Positions 24,375 through 32,446 of a stretch of DNA of 64,000 bases are shown piece after piece. The first letter of the stretch is position 1. The number at the start of each line of letters is the position of its first letter. The position numbers were made by a program, and so were the translations under genes. The notes beneath the pieces are model-generated. The model was not told the DNA's origin and ran no database searches. It saw nothing but the letters and a program-made list of their open reading frames with translations. Location: positions 4,656-68,655 of the forward strand of contig JBAQMG010000051.1 of the NCBI GenBank assembly GCA_049302575.1, read 5' to 3'. Source of the stretch: JBAQMG01 sp049302575 (lineage in GTDB: Bacteria; Bacillota; Desulfitobacteriia; Desulfitobacteriales; Desulfitobacteriaceae).

Positions 24375-25777
24375 TACTCCATTTCTGTAACTTTTATTAT
24401 AGATTGATAGGTTGTATCTACCACTTGTTGTAACTCATCTTCGCTCATCGCCAAAATAGGCATCAGAACAATGACATTACCCAAGGGACGAATAATCAAA
24501 CCATTTTGGCGTGCTTCTAGGGTAATTTGATGACCGATATTCTCTTCCAATGTATAAGGCTCTTTGGTCAGCTTATCTTTAACAAGCTCAATTCCTACCA
24601 TTAATCCCTTCTGCCGAACGTCTCCTACACGTCTTAACAATTTAAACTTTTCCAATCCACCACTAAGTAGTTGGGTTAAATGCTGAACATGCTCAATTAA
24701 CCTAGTTTGTTCAATGAGGTCTATATTTGCTAGAGCCACTGCACAGCCTACGGGGTTTCCCGTAAAGGTATGCCCATGGTAAAAGGTTTTACCCTCATGG
24801 AGTTCTCCCGAAAAAACGTTAAAAATTGTTTCTGTCGTCAAAGTAGCTGCAACAGGTAAGTACCCCCCTGTTAGTCCTTTGGCAATACACATAATATCAG
24901 GGTTAACCTCTTCTTGCTCACAAGCAAATAATGTGCCAGTACGACCAAAGCCTACAGCCACCTCATCAGCAATTAATAAAATATTATACTCAGTACATAG
25001 CTCGCGAATTTTTCGCAAGTATCCCTCAGGTGCCATAATCATTCCAGCAGCCCCTTGCACAAGGGGTTCAATAATCAGACCCGCAATTTCCTGCTGATGC
25101 TCAACCATAATATCCTCAACAACCTGAACGCAGGCTAAGTTACATTCATCACGTTCCTTACCCAACGAGCAATGATAACAAAAAGGAGTGGGTACCCTAT
25201 ACCCACTAAATAACAGATCACGATAAGTAGCATGAAATAGATCCATCCCACCAACACTTACAGCGCCCACAGTATCCCCATGATAGGCCTCTTCTAAAGA
25301 GATGAATTTTTTCTTGAGTCGTTCCTTTGGATCGGATTGTTGCTGCCAATATTGAAAAGCTATTTTTAGCGCTATTTCTACTGAAGTTGCACCCGCATCC
25401 GAGTAAAAAACCTTAACTAAGCCTGGTGGTGTTATTTCTACTAGTTTTTTTGCTAATTGAATTGAAGGAACATTGGCGAGACCCAGCAACGTACTATGGG
25501 CGATTTTATCCACTTGATCCTTTATCGCCTGAGTTAAAACAGGATGAGCATGTCCGTGTACTGTGACCCATAAGGAAGATATTCCGTCCAGATAACGCTT
25601 ACCCAAAACATCGATTAAGTAACTACCTTCGCCTCGTTCAATGATCAAAGGATCATCTGCCTGCCACATTTGCATCTGGGTAAAAGGATGCCACAAATAA
25701 TCCTTATCCCACTGGGCCAATTGCTTATAATCCTGCTCAAGATCTTGCCCTGATTCTCGCTTAGAAGATTGATTCAA
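24374..25777 (-). CDS. bioA: Adenosylmethionine-8-amino-7-oxononanoate aminotransferase BioA
   Basis: A 467-residue class III aminotransferase. LWHPFTQMQMW near residue 30 is the BioA-specific start, with YHGDTVGAVSVGGMDLFH, LIADEVAVGFGRTG and PLP lysine in CIAKGLTGGYLP. It makes 7,8-diaminononanoate, normally using SAM as amino donor. The start is a TTG at 25777 with GAGGAG 9 bases upstream. It follows bioD after a 100-base A/T-rich gap. Confidence 0.96.
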   Translation of the reverse strand: MNQSSKRESGQDLEQDYKQLAQWDKDYLWHPFTQMQMWQADDPLIIERGEGSYLIDVLGKRYLDGISSLWVTVHGHAHPVLTQAIKDQVDKIAHSTLLGLANVPSIQLAKKLVEITPPGLVKVFYSDAGATSVEIALKIAFQYWQQQSDPKERLKKKFISLEEAYHGDTVGAVSVGGMDLFHATYRDLLFSGYRVPTPFCYHCSLGKERDECNLACVQVVEDIMVEHQQEIAGLIIEPLVQGAAGMIMAPEGYLRKIRELCTEYNILLIADEVAVGFGRTGTLFACEQEEVNPDIMCIAKGLTGGYLPVAATLTTETIFNVFSGELHEGKTFYHGHTFTGNPVGCAVALANIDLIEQTRLIEHVQHLTQLLSGGLEKFKLLRRVGDVRQKGLMVGIELVKDKLTKEPYTLEENIGHQITLEARQNGLIIRPLGNVIVLMPILAMSEDELQQVVDTTYQSIIKVTEME

Positions 25778-25880
25778 TTATTTCAACTCCTCGTCTAACT
25801 ATTGTTCAAATACTTATAATTCTAATAAACTACTATATTAGCAATAGTTGCTAATAGTTTTTGCAATTCTGGTTTTAGGA

Positions 25881-26624
25881 TTAATTATTAAAAATCTTAA
25901 GTAATTGATCTAGATTGACATACTTTTCGATGACTGAAATCAAGTCAGCTGGTTGAGGATTTTTACCTTCAACGCTAAGCCCCTCCACCTTAGGAACTAA
26001 TCCTAGTATGGGAACCCCTGTCATTGTTTCAATTAATCCTGGATTTGTCCGCTCTGCCACCCCGGAGTTTTGATGGTCATACATATTAATAATAATTCCG
26101 GCAACATTAAGTCCTCTAGCCTTGGCATAAGCCACGGTTAAACAAGTGTGATTAATGGTTCCCAGATTCGGTCGGGCAACAATTAACAAAGGCAAACCAA
26201 TTTTTACTGCCAAATCAGCTACAGTAAACTTAGTCCCTATTAATGGAACTATTAATCCGCCTGCACCTTCCACCAAGGTAAGTTGATGCTTATTCGAGAT
26301 CCTTCGTAAATGTAAGAGCAAAGTCTCTAGGTTTATAGTCACGCCTTCAACTTCAGCGGCCACAGCTGGAGCCAAAGACGCTTGCAGACAAACATGATTT
26401 AATTCTCCATAGATATAAGGTAGGTCAGTTACCACACCATAAAAAAATGCATCTTCAGAAATTACTTGGTTTTCTCGCAGGATTCCACCACTCTGGATAG
26501 GTTTAATGGCTATGGCGTCTGTCCCGCGTTTCCGTAGAGCTCCTAACAGTCCCGCAGTTATCACGGTTTTACCTATACCAGTATCAGTACCTGTAATAAA
26601 AAGGCCTTTCTTATTCATCGACAT
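25881..26624 (-). CDS. bioD: Dethiobiotin synthetase BioD
   Basis: A 247-residue ATP-dependent carboxylase. The P-loop FITGTDTGIGKTVITAGLL is at the N-terminus, with IKPIQSGG, LVEGAGGLIVPL and VARPNLGTINHTCLT further on. It closes the ureido ring of dethiobiotin. It is the first gene of the operon and lies directly behind a BirA-type operator, which implies repression by biotinyl-AMP-charged BirA. Confidence 0.96.
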   Translation of the reverse strand: MSMNKKGLFITGTDTGIGKTVITAGLLGALRKRGTDAIAIKPIQSGGILRENQVISEDAFFYGVVTDLPYIYGELNHVCLQASLAPAVAAEVEGVTINLETLLLHLRRISNKHQLTLVEGAGGLIVPLIGTKFTVADLAVKIGLPLLIVARPNLGTINHTCLTVAYAKARGLNVAGIIINMYDHQNSGVAERTNPGLIETMTGVPILGLVPKVEGLSVEGKNPQPADLISVIEKYVNLDQLLKIFNN

Positions 26625-26639
26625 CTGCTCATTTCCTCA

Positions 26640-26671
26640 TTGTAAACTTTTTGTCATTATATAGTTTACAT
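26640..26671 (-). promoter_or_regulatory. BirA operator and -10 element of the biotin operon
   Basis: TTGTAAACT, 14 bases, AGTTTACAT is an inverted repeat with the half-site and spacing of Firmicute BirA operators. On the minus strand a TATAAT lies inside the operator, so BirA binding would cover the promoter. No good -35 hexamer is visible. Confidence 0.85.
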
Positions 26672-26726
26672 TAAATTTAAGCTTTTAAGATGCATATGTC
26701 AACCTTTTAATATTATTTAGTTTGCA

Positions 26727-27359
26727 TTAAAAGTTCCCTTTTACGAAGGTAAGCCTAACCCCTAAAGCAATTAATACAAATCCAGTGATCCGCTCAAATA
26801 CGTGGGCAATTTCATAATAACGACTCCTAATAGCATGGTGAGAAATTAAGGCCACTATTAAAGCAAACCAAATAAATTCAGTACCAACTACTGTTAGACC
26901 ATAAATAGCTTGAGTAGGAAGAGGCGTTCCTGGTTGAATAACTTGGGTAAAAAGTGCCAAGAAAAACATCGTTGCCTTTGGGTTGAGCAAATCAGTTAGG
27001 AGTCCCATGCGAAATGCTCCCCACTCTGTCATTATTTTTTTTTGCTTATTTATAGCGAAGTTATCTTCCTGCTTTTTAGCACGTAGTAACTTGATCCCAA
27101 GATAGATGAGATAAGTTGCCCCAATCCATTTTATAGTATTAAATAGCAAAATAGATTTGGTAATAATTACACCAATTCCAATCAAACAGTAAGTGATGTG
27201 GATTATATTCCCTGCCGATAAACCCACCGCAGTATATATCCCAATCCTCCTTGAATATGCCAAGCTATTTCTCATAGTTATAGCTAGATTAGGGCCAGGA
27301 ATTATCACTACTAAATAACCAACGACTAGTACTGTTAACCATGTGGAAAAAAACGTCAT
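26727..27359 (-). CDS. LysE/RhtB-family amino acid exporter
   Basis: About 210 residues with six predicted membrane helices. The conserved N-terminal VVIIPGPNLAITMRNSLAYSRRIGIYTAVGLSAGN and the central GATYLIYLGIKLLRAKK and FRMGLLTDLLNPKATMFFLALFTQ match the LysE/RhtB family, which exports amino acids such as homoserine or threonine. The substrate is unknown. The ATG at 27359 has GGGAGAG upstream; the earlier TTG overlaps that site. Confidence 0.92.
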   Translation of the reverse strand: MTFFSTWLTVLVVGYLVVIIPGPNLAITMRNSLAYSRRIGIYTAVGLSAGNIIHITYCLIGIGVIITKSILLFNTIKWIGATYLIYLGIKLLRAKKQEDNFAINKQKKIMTEWGAFRMGLLTDLLNPKATMFFLALFTQVIQPGTPLPTQAIYGLTVVGTEFIWFALIVALISHHAIRSRYYEIAHVFERITGFVLIALGVRLTFVKGNF

Positions 27360-27512
27360 AAACAGGATACTCTCCCTTATATTCAATTTGATCCTTTAAT
27401 TAAAAAATACAACTGCTTTTCATTTACACTCTTGATGCAGTTTTCATTTATCTGACTTTCTATATTTTGCGATGTTTGGCGTGTTTCAAATCGACCTTAC
27501 ACATTACTCACT

Positions 27513-27599
27513 TTATCCCCAAACGTCATCCATATCTAGGAACATTGAATTTTCATATTGGTTCATAGCTGCAATCCAATTCGGCACTTCTTCTTTAAT
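27513..27599 (-). pseudogene. Short protein-tail remnant
   Basis: The frame reads IKEEVPNWIAAMNQYENSMF and ends LDMDDVWG-stop without a start codon or ribosome binding site. It looks like the C-terminal scrap of a lost gene just after the DGC-domain gene. The family is not recognised, and it could be chance. Confidence 0.15.
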
Positions 27600-27628
27600 T
27601 TAACCTCTGGCTTATAATACAATTTTAT

Positions 27629-28189
27629 TTACTGCGGCCCACAGCCGCAGCCACATCCCCTAATGGGTCCTCCACCGGTCTTGTGGAGACCTTTAGGCTG
27701 TTTAAAAGTCTTCTGGTATAATATAGCACCAGGTTTACTACCTGCCATGGATAGGTCTTTAGACACTAAATCTCTTTGATAAGCCTTCAATACTTCATCC
27801 AATTTAGCCGTTATTTCGCTAACCACCTTCTCAACCATGGCGTTGGGTTCATCAGTCAGGTTTCTGGTGGACAAGGCTCGTGCTTCTGCGACTTCCTTTC
27901 CAATAAAATCAGAAACATTGATTGCAACACTCAGCTTACCTCTATATTTCTCAGTGGCGCTTTTGGTGCAAGCTTTAGAACAACCATCCACGGAAATGGT
28001 CGGGATCTTTTCAACAAATCCCCGTTCTTCCACCCCACCTGTTAGAAAGAGTGGCAGACATATCGTCACCGTTGCATCCGGACGAACTTCGTCAAGTATT
28101 TTTCGGGTTGCCAGTCTAGAAATCATACCTCCCAGACATCCCTCACCACAGCAAGATACAACTCCGATTTTCACCATATTTATGGACAT
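27629..28189 (-). CDS. DGC-domain putative zinc-binding protein
   Basis: A 186-residue cysteine-rich protein. VSCCGEGCLGG at the N-terminus, SVDGCSKACTKS in the middle and GCGCGCGP at the C-terminus are likely metal or metalloid ligands. The family (DGC domain, PF08859-like) has no settled function but often occurs with ArsR regulators, permeases and thioredoxin-like proteins. Translation starts at the ATG 28187-28189, which overlaps the stop of the decayed cation pump (TAATG) and has GGGAGGCG upstream. Confidence 0.75.
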   Translation of the reverse strand: MSINMVKIGVVSCCGEGCLGGMISRLATRKILDEVRPDATVTICLPLFLTGGVEERGFVEKIPTISVDGCSKACTKSATEKYRGKLSVAINVSDFIGKEVAEARALSTRNLTDEPNAMVEKVVSEITAKLDEVLKAYQRDLVSKDLSMAGSKPGAILYQKTFKQPKGLHKTGGGPIRGCGCGCGPQ

Positions 28190-28795
28190 TATAACGCCTC
28201 CCTTAATAGTTCATGTTTAATTTCATCAAGTATCTTCTTTGTTTCACTTACTAACATATCTTTAATGTTTACATGAGCTTAAAAGTTAACATTACTATCA
28301 TCGAGACTCCATACATGTACATGGTTGACCTTCTCAACATTGCCAGTTTTTTGAATATTTTTCACAATAACTTCCAGTTTAAGGCTTTCAGAAACACCCT
28401 GCATTAATATATGAATCGCCTTTTTAAGAACTTAACATAGGCTTCTTTAAATAAATATATCGATATTACAATTAAACTGATAAGTTGATAAGCGCTGCCA
28501 GTATGGTGGCTCTCTTATACCCAAATGTTCTTCTTTCGTCATTTCCTTTACCTGATATTTTAATTGCCAAGTAGCTGATGATAATAGATCTTCTATCACT
28601 AAAGTTGTGTAGTGCAGAAGAAATTAGTGACAGGCTACCTGAGTATACACAACCAACTGCCTCGCCAATAGTAATAACTAAGTTTAAGAGAACAACAAAA
28701 GCAAGATTTTTGCACTTTATTTATTAAATATCATGGCTATTACCATGCTCGTGGTTATTTCCATGAGTATGATTGTGCGCATTTTGCTCACCCAT
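28189..28795 (-). pseudogene. Decayed CzcD-type cation diffusion facilitator
   Basis: The minus strand starts with an ATG at 28793-28795 and a His-rich stretch MGEQNAHNHTHGNNHEHGN ending in a stop. After a frame change it continues with LNLVITIGEAVGCVYSGSLS, LISSALHNFSD and RRTFGYKRATILAALINLSV, the N-terminal helices of a CDF transporter. The middle helices are missing. The C-terminal cytoplasmic domain resumes with HVHVWSLDDSNVNF, a stop, then AHVNIKDMLVSETKKILDE up to the DGC start codon. Several stops and a large deletion make it non-functional. CDF proteins export Zn, Cd or Co. Confidence 0.85.
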
Positions 28796-28805
28796 ACTAT
28801 CCTTC

Positions 28806-29045
28806 CTAAGCCTCATCCTGGATAAATTTCTTAATTTCTTCTTTACCTGGAATTCTTCCAAAGGCTTTTACCTTTTCATTGATAACAATAGCGGGGGTTC
28901 TCATAACGCCATACTCCATGATTCTTTTGATATCCTCAACTTTTTCAATAGTGGCAGCTGTACCCATTTCCTTCAATACATTCTCAGTAACTGCCTGAAG
29001 CTTTTTACAATTTGCACAACCTGAACCTAAGATTTTGATATTCAT
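28806..29045 (-). CDS. Thioredoxin-like redox-active disulfide protein
   Basis: A 79-residue thioredoxin-fold protein: MNIKILGSGCANCKKLQAVT with a C-x2-C active site near residue 10, the cis-Pro region MRTPAIVINEKV, and IPGKEEIKKFI. It matches the small MTH895/TM0996-type family often encoded beside PF03773 permeases and ArsR regulators. It may reduce a metalloid or metal-binding partner. The ATG at 29045 has AGGAAGGA upstream; the longer ORF lacks a site. Confidence 0.9.
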   Translation of the reverse strand: MNIKILGSGCANCKKLQAVTENVLKEMGTAATIEKVEDIKRIMEYGVMRTPAIVINEKVKAFGRIPGKEEIKKFIQDEA

Positions 29046-29143
29046 TTTCGGACCATTCCTTCCTATTCTTTTAGTAAAATAAATACACATTCACTTCTAG
29101 CCAGTAAGTCTAATTCACTAAGCTTGATGCTGAAATATATTCT

Positions 29144-30163
29144 TTATGGAATTACTATATTAAACAGATACCCAATGATTGTAATAGCCACAGCCATAAT
29201 TCCTATAAAAACAGCAAGCAGTCTCGGTTTTAACACCTTCCTTAAGATAATCATTTCTGGTAAACTTAATGCTGTTACAGACATCATAAAGGAAAGTGCA
29301 GTTCCTATAGGCATACCAAGTCTGGTAAGCTCCTTAACGATAGGAATAGTTCCAGCAGCATTTGAATAGAGCGGTATTCCTATTAATACTGCTACAAACA
29401 CTGCAAAAGGATTATCTTTACCTGCATATTTTGCAAGCCAGCCTTCTGGTGCCCATCCGTGCATGATACCACCGATCGCTATTCCTATAACAACATAAGG
29501 CCATATCTTTTTCAGAATTTCCAAAACGTAATGCCACGCATCTATAAAGCGTTGCTTCCAGGTTGGATTTTCAATTTCAACGTCACCCATTTTCATGTTG
29601 TAGACATATTCTTCAACATACTTTTCCATTTTAAGCTTACCAATAATAAGCCCTGCAATGATTGCCACTGTTACCCCTGTAGCAATATAAAGTAGTGCGA
29701 TCTTCCAACCAAATAATCCCCACAGCATGACAAGTGCTACTTCGTTAACCATTGGCGAAGATATAAGGAAGGAAAACGTCACTCCCAAGGGAACCCCTGA
29801 CTCAACAAACCCAATAAATACAGGTACGGCAGAGCAGGAACAAAAAGGAGTTACAATGCCCAGCAAGGCAGCAAAGATATTTCCTAAAAAACCTCTGGCC
29901 TTACCTTCTCCTAAAAGCTTCTTTGTCCTTTCTGGAGGAAAAAAACTTCTAATGATGGATACAATAAAAATAATGACTGATAACATTAAGAATATTTTCA
30001 TCGTATCATAAAAGAAAAAGTCAACGGCACCTTTATAATGCTCTGATTCCAAAATGGAAGCATTTTCTCCAAACAAGTTTAAAGCCCATCGGATAAGAGC
30101 CGTTAATCCATAGCTAAGATAGAAGGCCAACTCTTTCAAAACCCAATCTATTGTTGAAAACAT
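29144..30163 (-). CDS. PF03773-family permease (ArsP/SO_0444-like)
   Basis: A 339-residue polytopic membrane protein. The hallmark TPFCSCSAVPVFIGFVESGVPLGVTFSFLISSPMVNE near residue 110 matches the permease family that includes ArsP, an exporter of trivalent organoarsenicals. A charged loop (GKLKMEKYVEEYVYNMKMGDVEIENP) precedes the second membrane block. Exact substrate is not determinable. The context with ArsR, an MFS pump and a thioredoxin-like protein favours metalloid efflux. It starts directly after the micro-ORF stop, with AAAGGTG upstream. Confidence 0.9.
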   Translation of the reverse strand: MFSTIDWVLKELAFYLSYGLTALIRWALNLFGENASILESEHYKGAVDFFFYDTMKIFLMLSVIIFIVSIIRSFFPPERTKKLLGEGKARGFLGNIFAALLGIVTPFCSCSAVPVFIGFVESGVPLGVTFSFLISSPMVNEVALVMLWGLFGWKIALLYIATGVTVAIIAGLIIGKLKMEKYVEEYVYNMKMGDVEIENPTWKQRFIDAWHYVLEILKKIWPYVVIGIAIGGIMHGWAPEGWLAKYAGKDNPFAVFVAVLIGIPLYSNAAGTIPIVKELTRLGMPIGTALSFMMSVTALSLPEMIILRKVLKPRLLAVFIGIMAVAITIIGYLFNIVIP

Positions 30164-30253
30164 CTATATCACACCTTTAATTTTCATTGCTTCCAATTCT
30201 TGTTCTTTTATGAGAAGGTGTTGAAGTTGTAGCGTTTTCATAGTCTTTCTCAT
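30164..30253 (-). CDS. Micro-ORF of 29 residues between MFS and permease genes
   Basis: The ORF starts MRKTMKTLQLQHLLIKEQEL and ends EAMKIKGVI. Its ATG overlaps the MFS stop codon (ATGA), and its stop TAG abuts the permease ATG. It is charged and helical and carries no known motif. Tight coupling on both sides suggests translation, if only to bring ribosomes to the permease start. A real protein product is uncertain. Confidence 0.4.
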   Translation of the reverse strand: MRKTMKTLQLQHLLIKEQELEAMKIKGVI

Positions 30254-31428
30254 ATTCTTTCAGGCTGGATGTTTGTCTGAAAGCTGCTCTTTACAAGCAG
30301 TGCAACAACGGTTACCAGCAAAAGCCCCGTTCCGTAAATTGTAAATAACCTTTCAAAACTGGACGCAGCAATAATCCTTCCTCCTATCGCAGTTCCAATG
30401 CCTCCTCCACCCATGAAACAGAAGGCAACAAGTGACATAGCAATCCCTCTAGCTTTTGCTGCAAATTCTGTAGCAATAGTCAGAAAGGTTGAATGTGCCA
30501 GCATAAAACCAAATCCCATTAGTCCAACTGCAATTACTACTATAGGTAGAAAACTTCCCATTGCAACCAGCAATATGTTCGCTATAAAGGCAAAGCCCAA
30601 GCCAATGACTGCAGTTTTTTTACGACCTAGCTTTGCAGCAATCTTGCCTGATTTTCTGCCTGCAATGAGTGCCATTACACCAAAAGCAGTCATTACCATT
30701 CCTATAGCAAAATTATTTATATCAAATACATTTTTAATGAATCCTCCAAGGAATGAAAAAGATCCTATTAGGAAAACACCTTCAAATATGACTAACACAT
30801 AAATGATAACACTTGAAGGATTTTTCAATATAGTTATATACGGCATTAAAGCCTTACTTTCGTTATTTTTTGTGGAAGGTATCTTTCTGCCTATAGTAAA
30901 TAACAATACAGAAGAAATAACTGCAAGCCCTGCATAAACGCCAAATACACCTCTCCAATTCAAGAAATAGGCAATCGAACCACCAATGGCCATACTTAGT
31001 CCTTGTCCCAAGAAAGATATCCCCATAAACGAACCTATAGCTGACTGTCTTTCTTCCACTGGGAACAAATCACCTATAAGTGCCAATGAAACAGGCATGA
31101 TAGCTGCTGCAAATATCCCTGTCAAAGCTCTGTAGGCTGCTAAATCAGGAATTGCAGTAGCAAATGCACAAAGTGCAGTAGCTACTGTAAACAAGGTAAT
31201 TGAAAAAGTAATGATCTGCCTCTTACCGAATCGCTCTGCAAGATAGCCATATATAAGCTGAAATAATCCAAAAGGCAACATGTATGCAGTAATAACAATC
31301 GAAGCTGAAGCAACATCCACATTTAGATTCTGAGCAATAGAGGGCAGAATTGGTGAAACAACCCAATTGTCCGCCATCGCTACGAAACCTGCAAACCCCA
31401 GTATTAATATGATTTTTTTCTTATCCAT
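30250..31428 (-). CDS. MFS transporter
   Basis: A 392-residue major facilitator with about 12 membrane helices. The motif-A-like loop GYLAERFGKRQI lies near residue 62, with FGVMALIAGRKSGKIAAKLGRKK as the second-half equivalent near 250. The sequence resembles drug-efflux (DHA1) members. The substrate is unknown. The ArsR-linked position suggests an arsenical or antimicrobial. It has AAAGGAGATAAAGTG before the ATG, and this site lies over the end of the decayed ferredoxin. Confidence 0.92.
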   Translation of the reverse strand: MDKKKIILILGFAGFVAMADNWVVSPILPSIAQNLNVDVASASIVITAYMLPFGLFQLIYGYLAERFGKRQIITFSITLFTVATALCAFATAIPDLAAYRALTGIFAAAIMPVSLALIGDLFPVEERQSAIGSFMGISFLGQGLSMAIGGSIAYFLNWRGVFGVYAGLAVISSVLLFTIGRKIPSTKNNESKALMPYITILKNPSSVIIYVLVIFEGVFLIGSFSFLGGFIKNVFDINNFAIGMVMTAFGVMALIAGRKSGKIAAKLGRKKTAVIGLGFAFIANILLVAMGSFLPIVVIAVGLMGFGFMLAHSTFLTIATEFAAKARGIAMSLVAFCFMGGGGIGTAIGGRIIAASSFERLFTIYGTGLLLVTVVALLVKSSFQTNIQPERI

Positions 31429-31443
31429 AACACTTTATCTCCT

Positions 31444-31652
31444 TTAACCACAACAGTTTGAGCCACTGCAACATCCTGAATCTTTATTCGAATCATTTCC
31501 ACAGCCATGACACCCTTGAACACATCCTTCCGTCTTGACAACTACCAACCGAGTGGCGAACTCGCTTCGCTCGATGATCTGACTTGCTTAAAACAAGCCT
31601 CACCGTCGATGCATTCTTCGTAGTTTAATACTGAATACCATGATTTTGACAT
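31444..31652 (-). pseudogene. Decayed ferredoxin-like Cys-rich gene
   Basis: The ATG at 31652 follows AAAAGGAGATGATC and reads MSKSWYSVLNYEECIDGEAC before shifting into RSSSEASSPLGW-stop (to 31542). In another frame the tail resumes as VVVKTEGCVQGCHGCGNDS and ends CCSGSNCCG-stop at 31444. The two halves fit a small 4Fe-4S ferredoxin-type protein known from ArsR clusters, whose middle (the first Cys cluster) has been replaced by a short palindromic insert, CGAGCGAAGCGAGTTCGCC. The gene is probably dead, but the frame change is small. Confidence 0.75.
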
Positions 31653-31667
31653 TCTGATCATCTCCTT

Positions 31668-31982
31668 TTATTTTGATAATGAAGTTTTTGTTTCTTCTAT
31701 CTGACGAAGTATAATTGCTTCAGCAAGATCAATCATTTCGTAAACCTCGTTGTTTTTAATTGAATATATAACCTTCGATCCATCTTTTTTGCTTTCAACA
31801 ATACCTTGATTTTTTAATAAAGTAAGATGTTGAGAAGTATTAGACTGCTCAGAATCAAGGTTAGGCAGAATCTCACAAACACACATCTCACCCTGCCTTA
31901 AAAGCTTTACTATTTTAATTCTTGTAGGATGGGCCAAGGCTTTAAAAACATTGGAAACTAGTTGACTTCCCATATTTGACAT
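31668..31982 (-). CDS. arsR: ArsR-family metalloid-sensing repressor
   Basis: A 104-residue winged-helix protein. VFKALAHPTRIKIVKLL opens the fold, GEMCVCEIL contains the CxC pair that binds As(III)/Sb(III) in type-1 ArsR, and QSNTSQHLTLLKNQGIVESKKDGSKVIYSI is the recognition helix and wing. It should repress its own promoter and the downstream genes. It is the first gene of the cluster, with AGAGGAGATG upstream. Confidence 0.94.
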   Translation of the reverse strand: MSNMGSQLVSNVFKALAHPTRIKIVKLLRQGEMCVCEILPNLDSEQSNTSQHLTLLKNQGIVESKKDGSKVIYSIKNNEVYEMIDLAEAIILRQIEETKTSLSK

Positions 31983-32063
31983 TATTTCATCTCCTCTTGT
32001 TCAGATTTATGATCCTAAAAGGATTTACGCTAAGTACCCAAGTTTTTTTAACTTATTAATACT

Positions 32064-32126
32064 TTATCATATTATAATCTTCTAATATGATAATAATACT
32101 GTATATCTTATGCTACTTTTTGTCAA
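32064..32126 (-). promoter_or_regulatory. arsR promoter and palindromic operator
   Basis: On the minus strand TTGACA (about 32121-32126) is followed after 17 bases by a weak -10 (TACAGT). Just downstream an 11-base perfect inverted repeat, TTATCATATTA (32064-32074) and TAATATGATAA (32083-32093) with an 8-base spacer, fits the A/T-rich two-arm operators of ArsR/SmtB repressors. Confidence 0.8.
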
Positions 32127-32139
32127 GAAGACATTAAAA

Positions 32140-32184
32140 AATCAGCAAATGAAAATCTTAGCTCAAGAATTTCATTTGCTGATT
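32140..32184 (-). terminator. Terminator upstream of the arsR promoter
   Basis: Perfect 15-base arms (32140-32154 and 32170-32184) enclose a 15-base loop. On the minus strand the hairpin is followed by TTTTTTAATG. It isolates the arsR unit from read-through of the decayed gene upstream. The remaining 32185-32446 sequence shows no gene. Confidence 0.85.
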
Positions 32185-32446
32185 ATGTTTAGCTCATTCG
32201 GATAACCCTAGGATTTAGTTAGGTTGTAAAATCAACTTATATATGATTAATTACTTAGCCTGCATTTTTCAGACCATCTTTTCCATTGCGTTTATGGTAA
32301 TATCACAAGAAAAAGCTTAAAAATGATTTGACTGAAAAACTAACTAAAATCAATTTTCCATAACACAAAAAATAAACTCCATCTCTATTTTATAGGTAAT
32401 CTATCTTAAGTTAAGCAATCACCCCTCTTAAGACATAAATATTGTT

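Noticed and set aside
27776..28220. Two plus-strand ORFs opposite the DGC-domain gene
   Set aside because: The minus frame contains a cysteine-rich conserved family with a good ribosome binding site; the plus frames do not.
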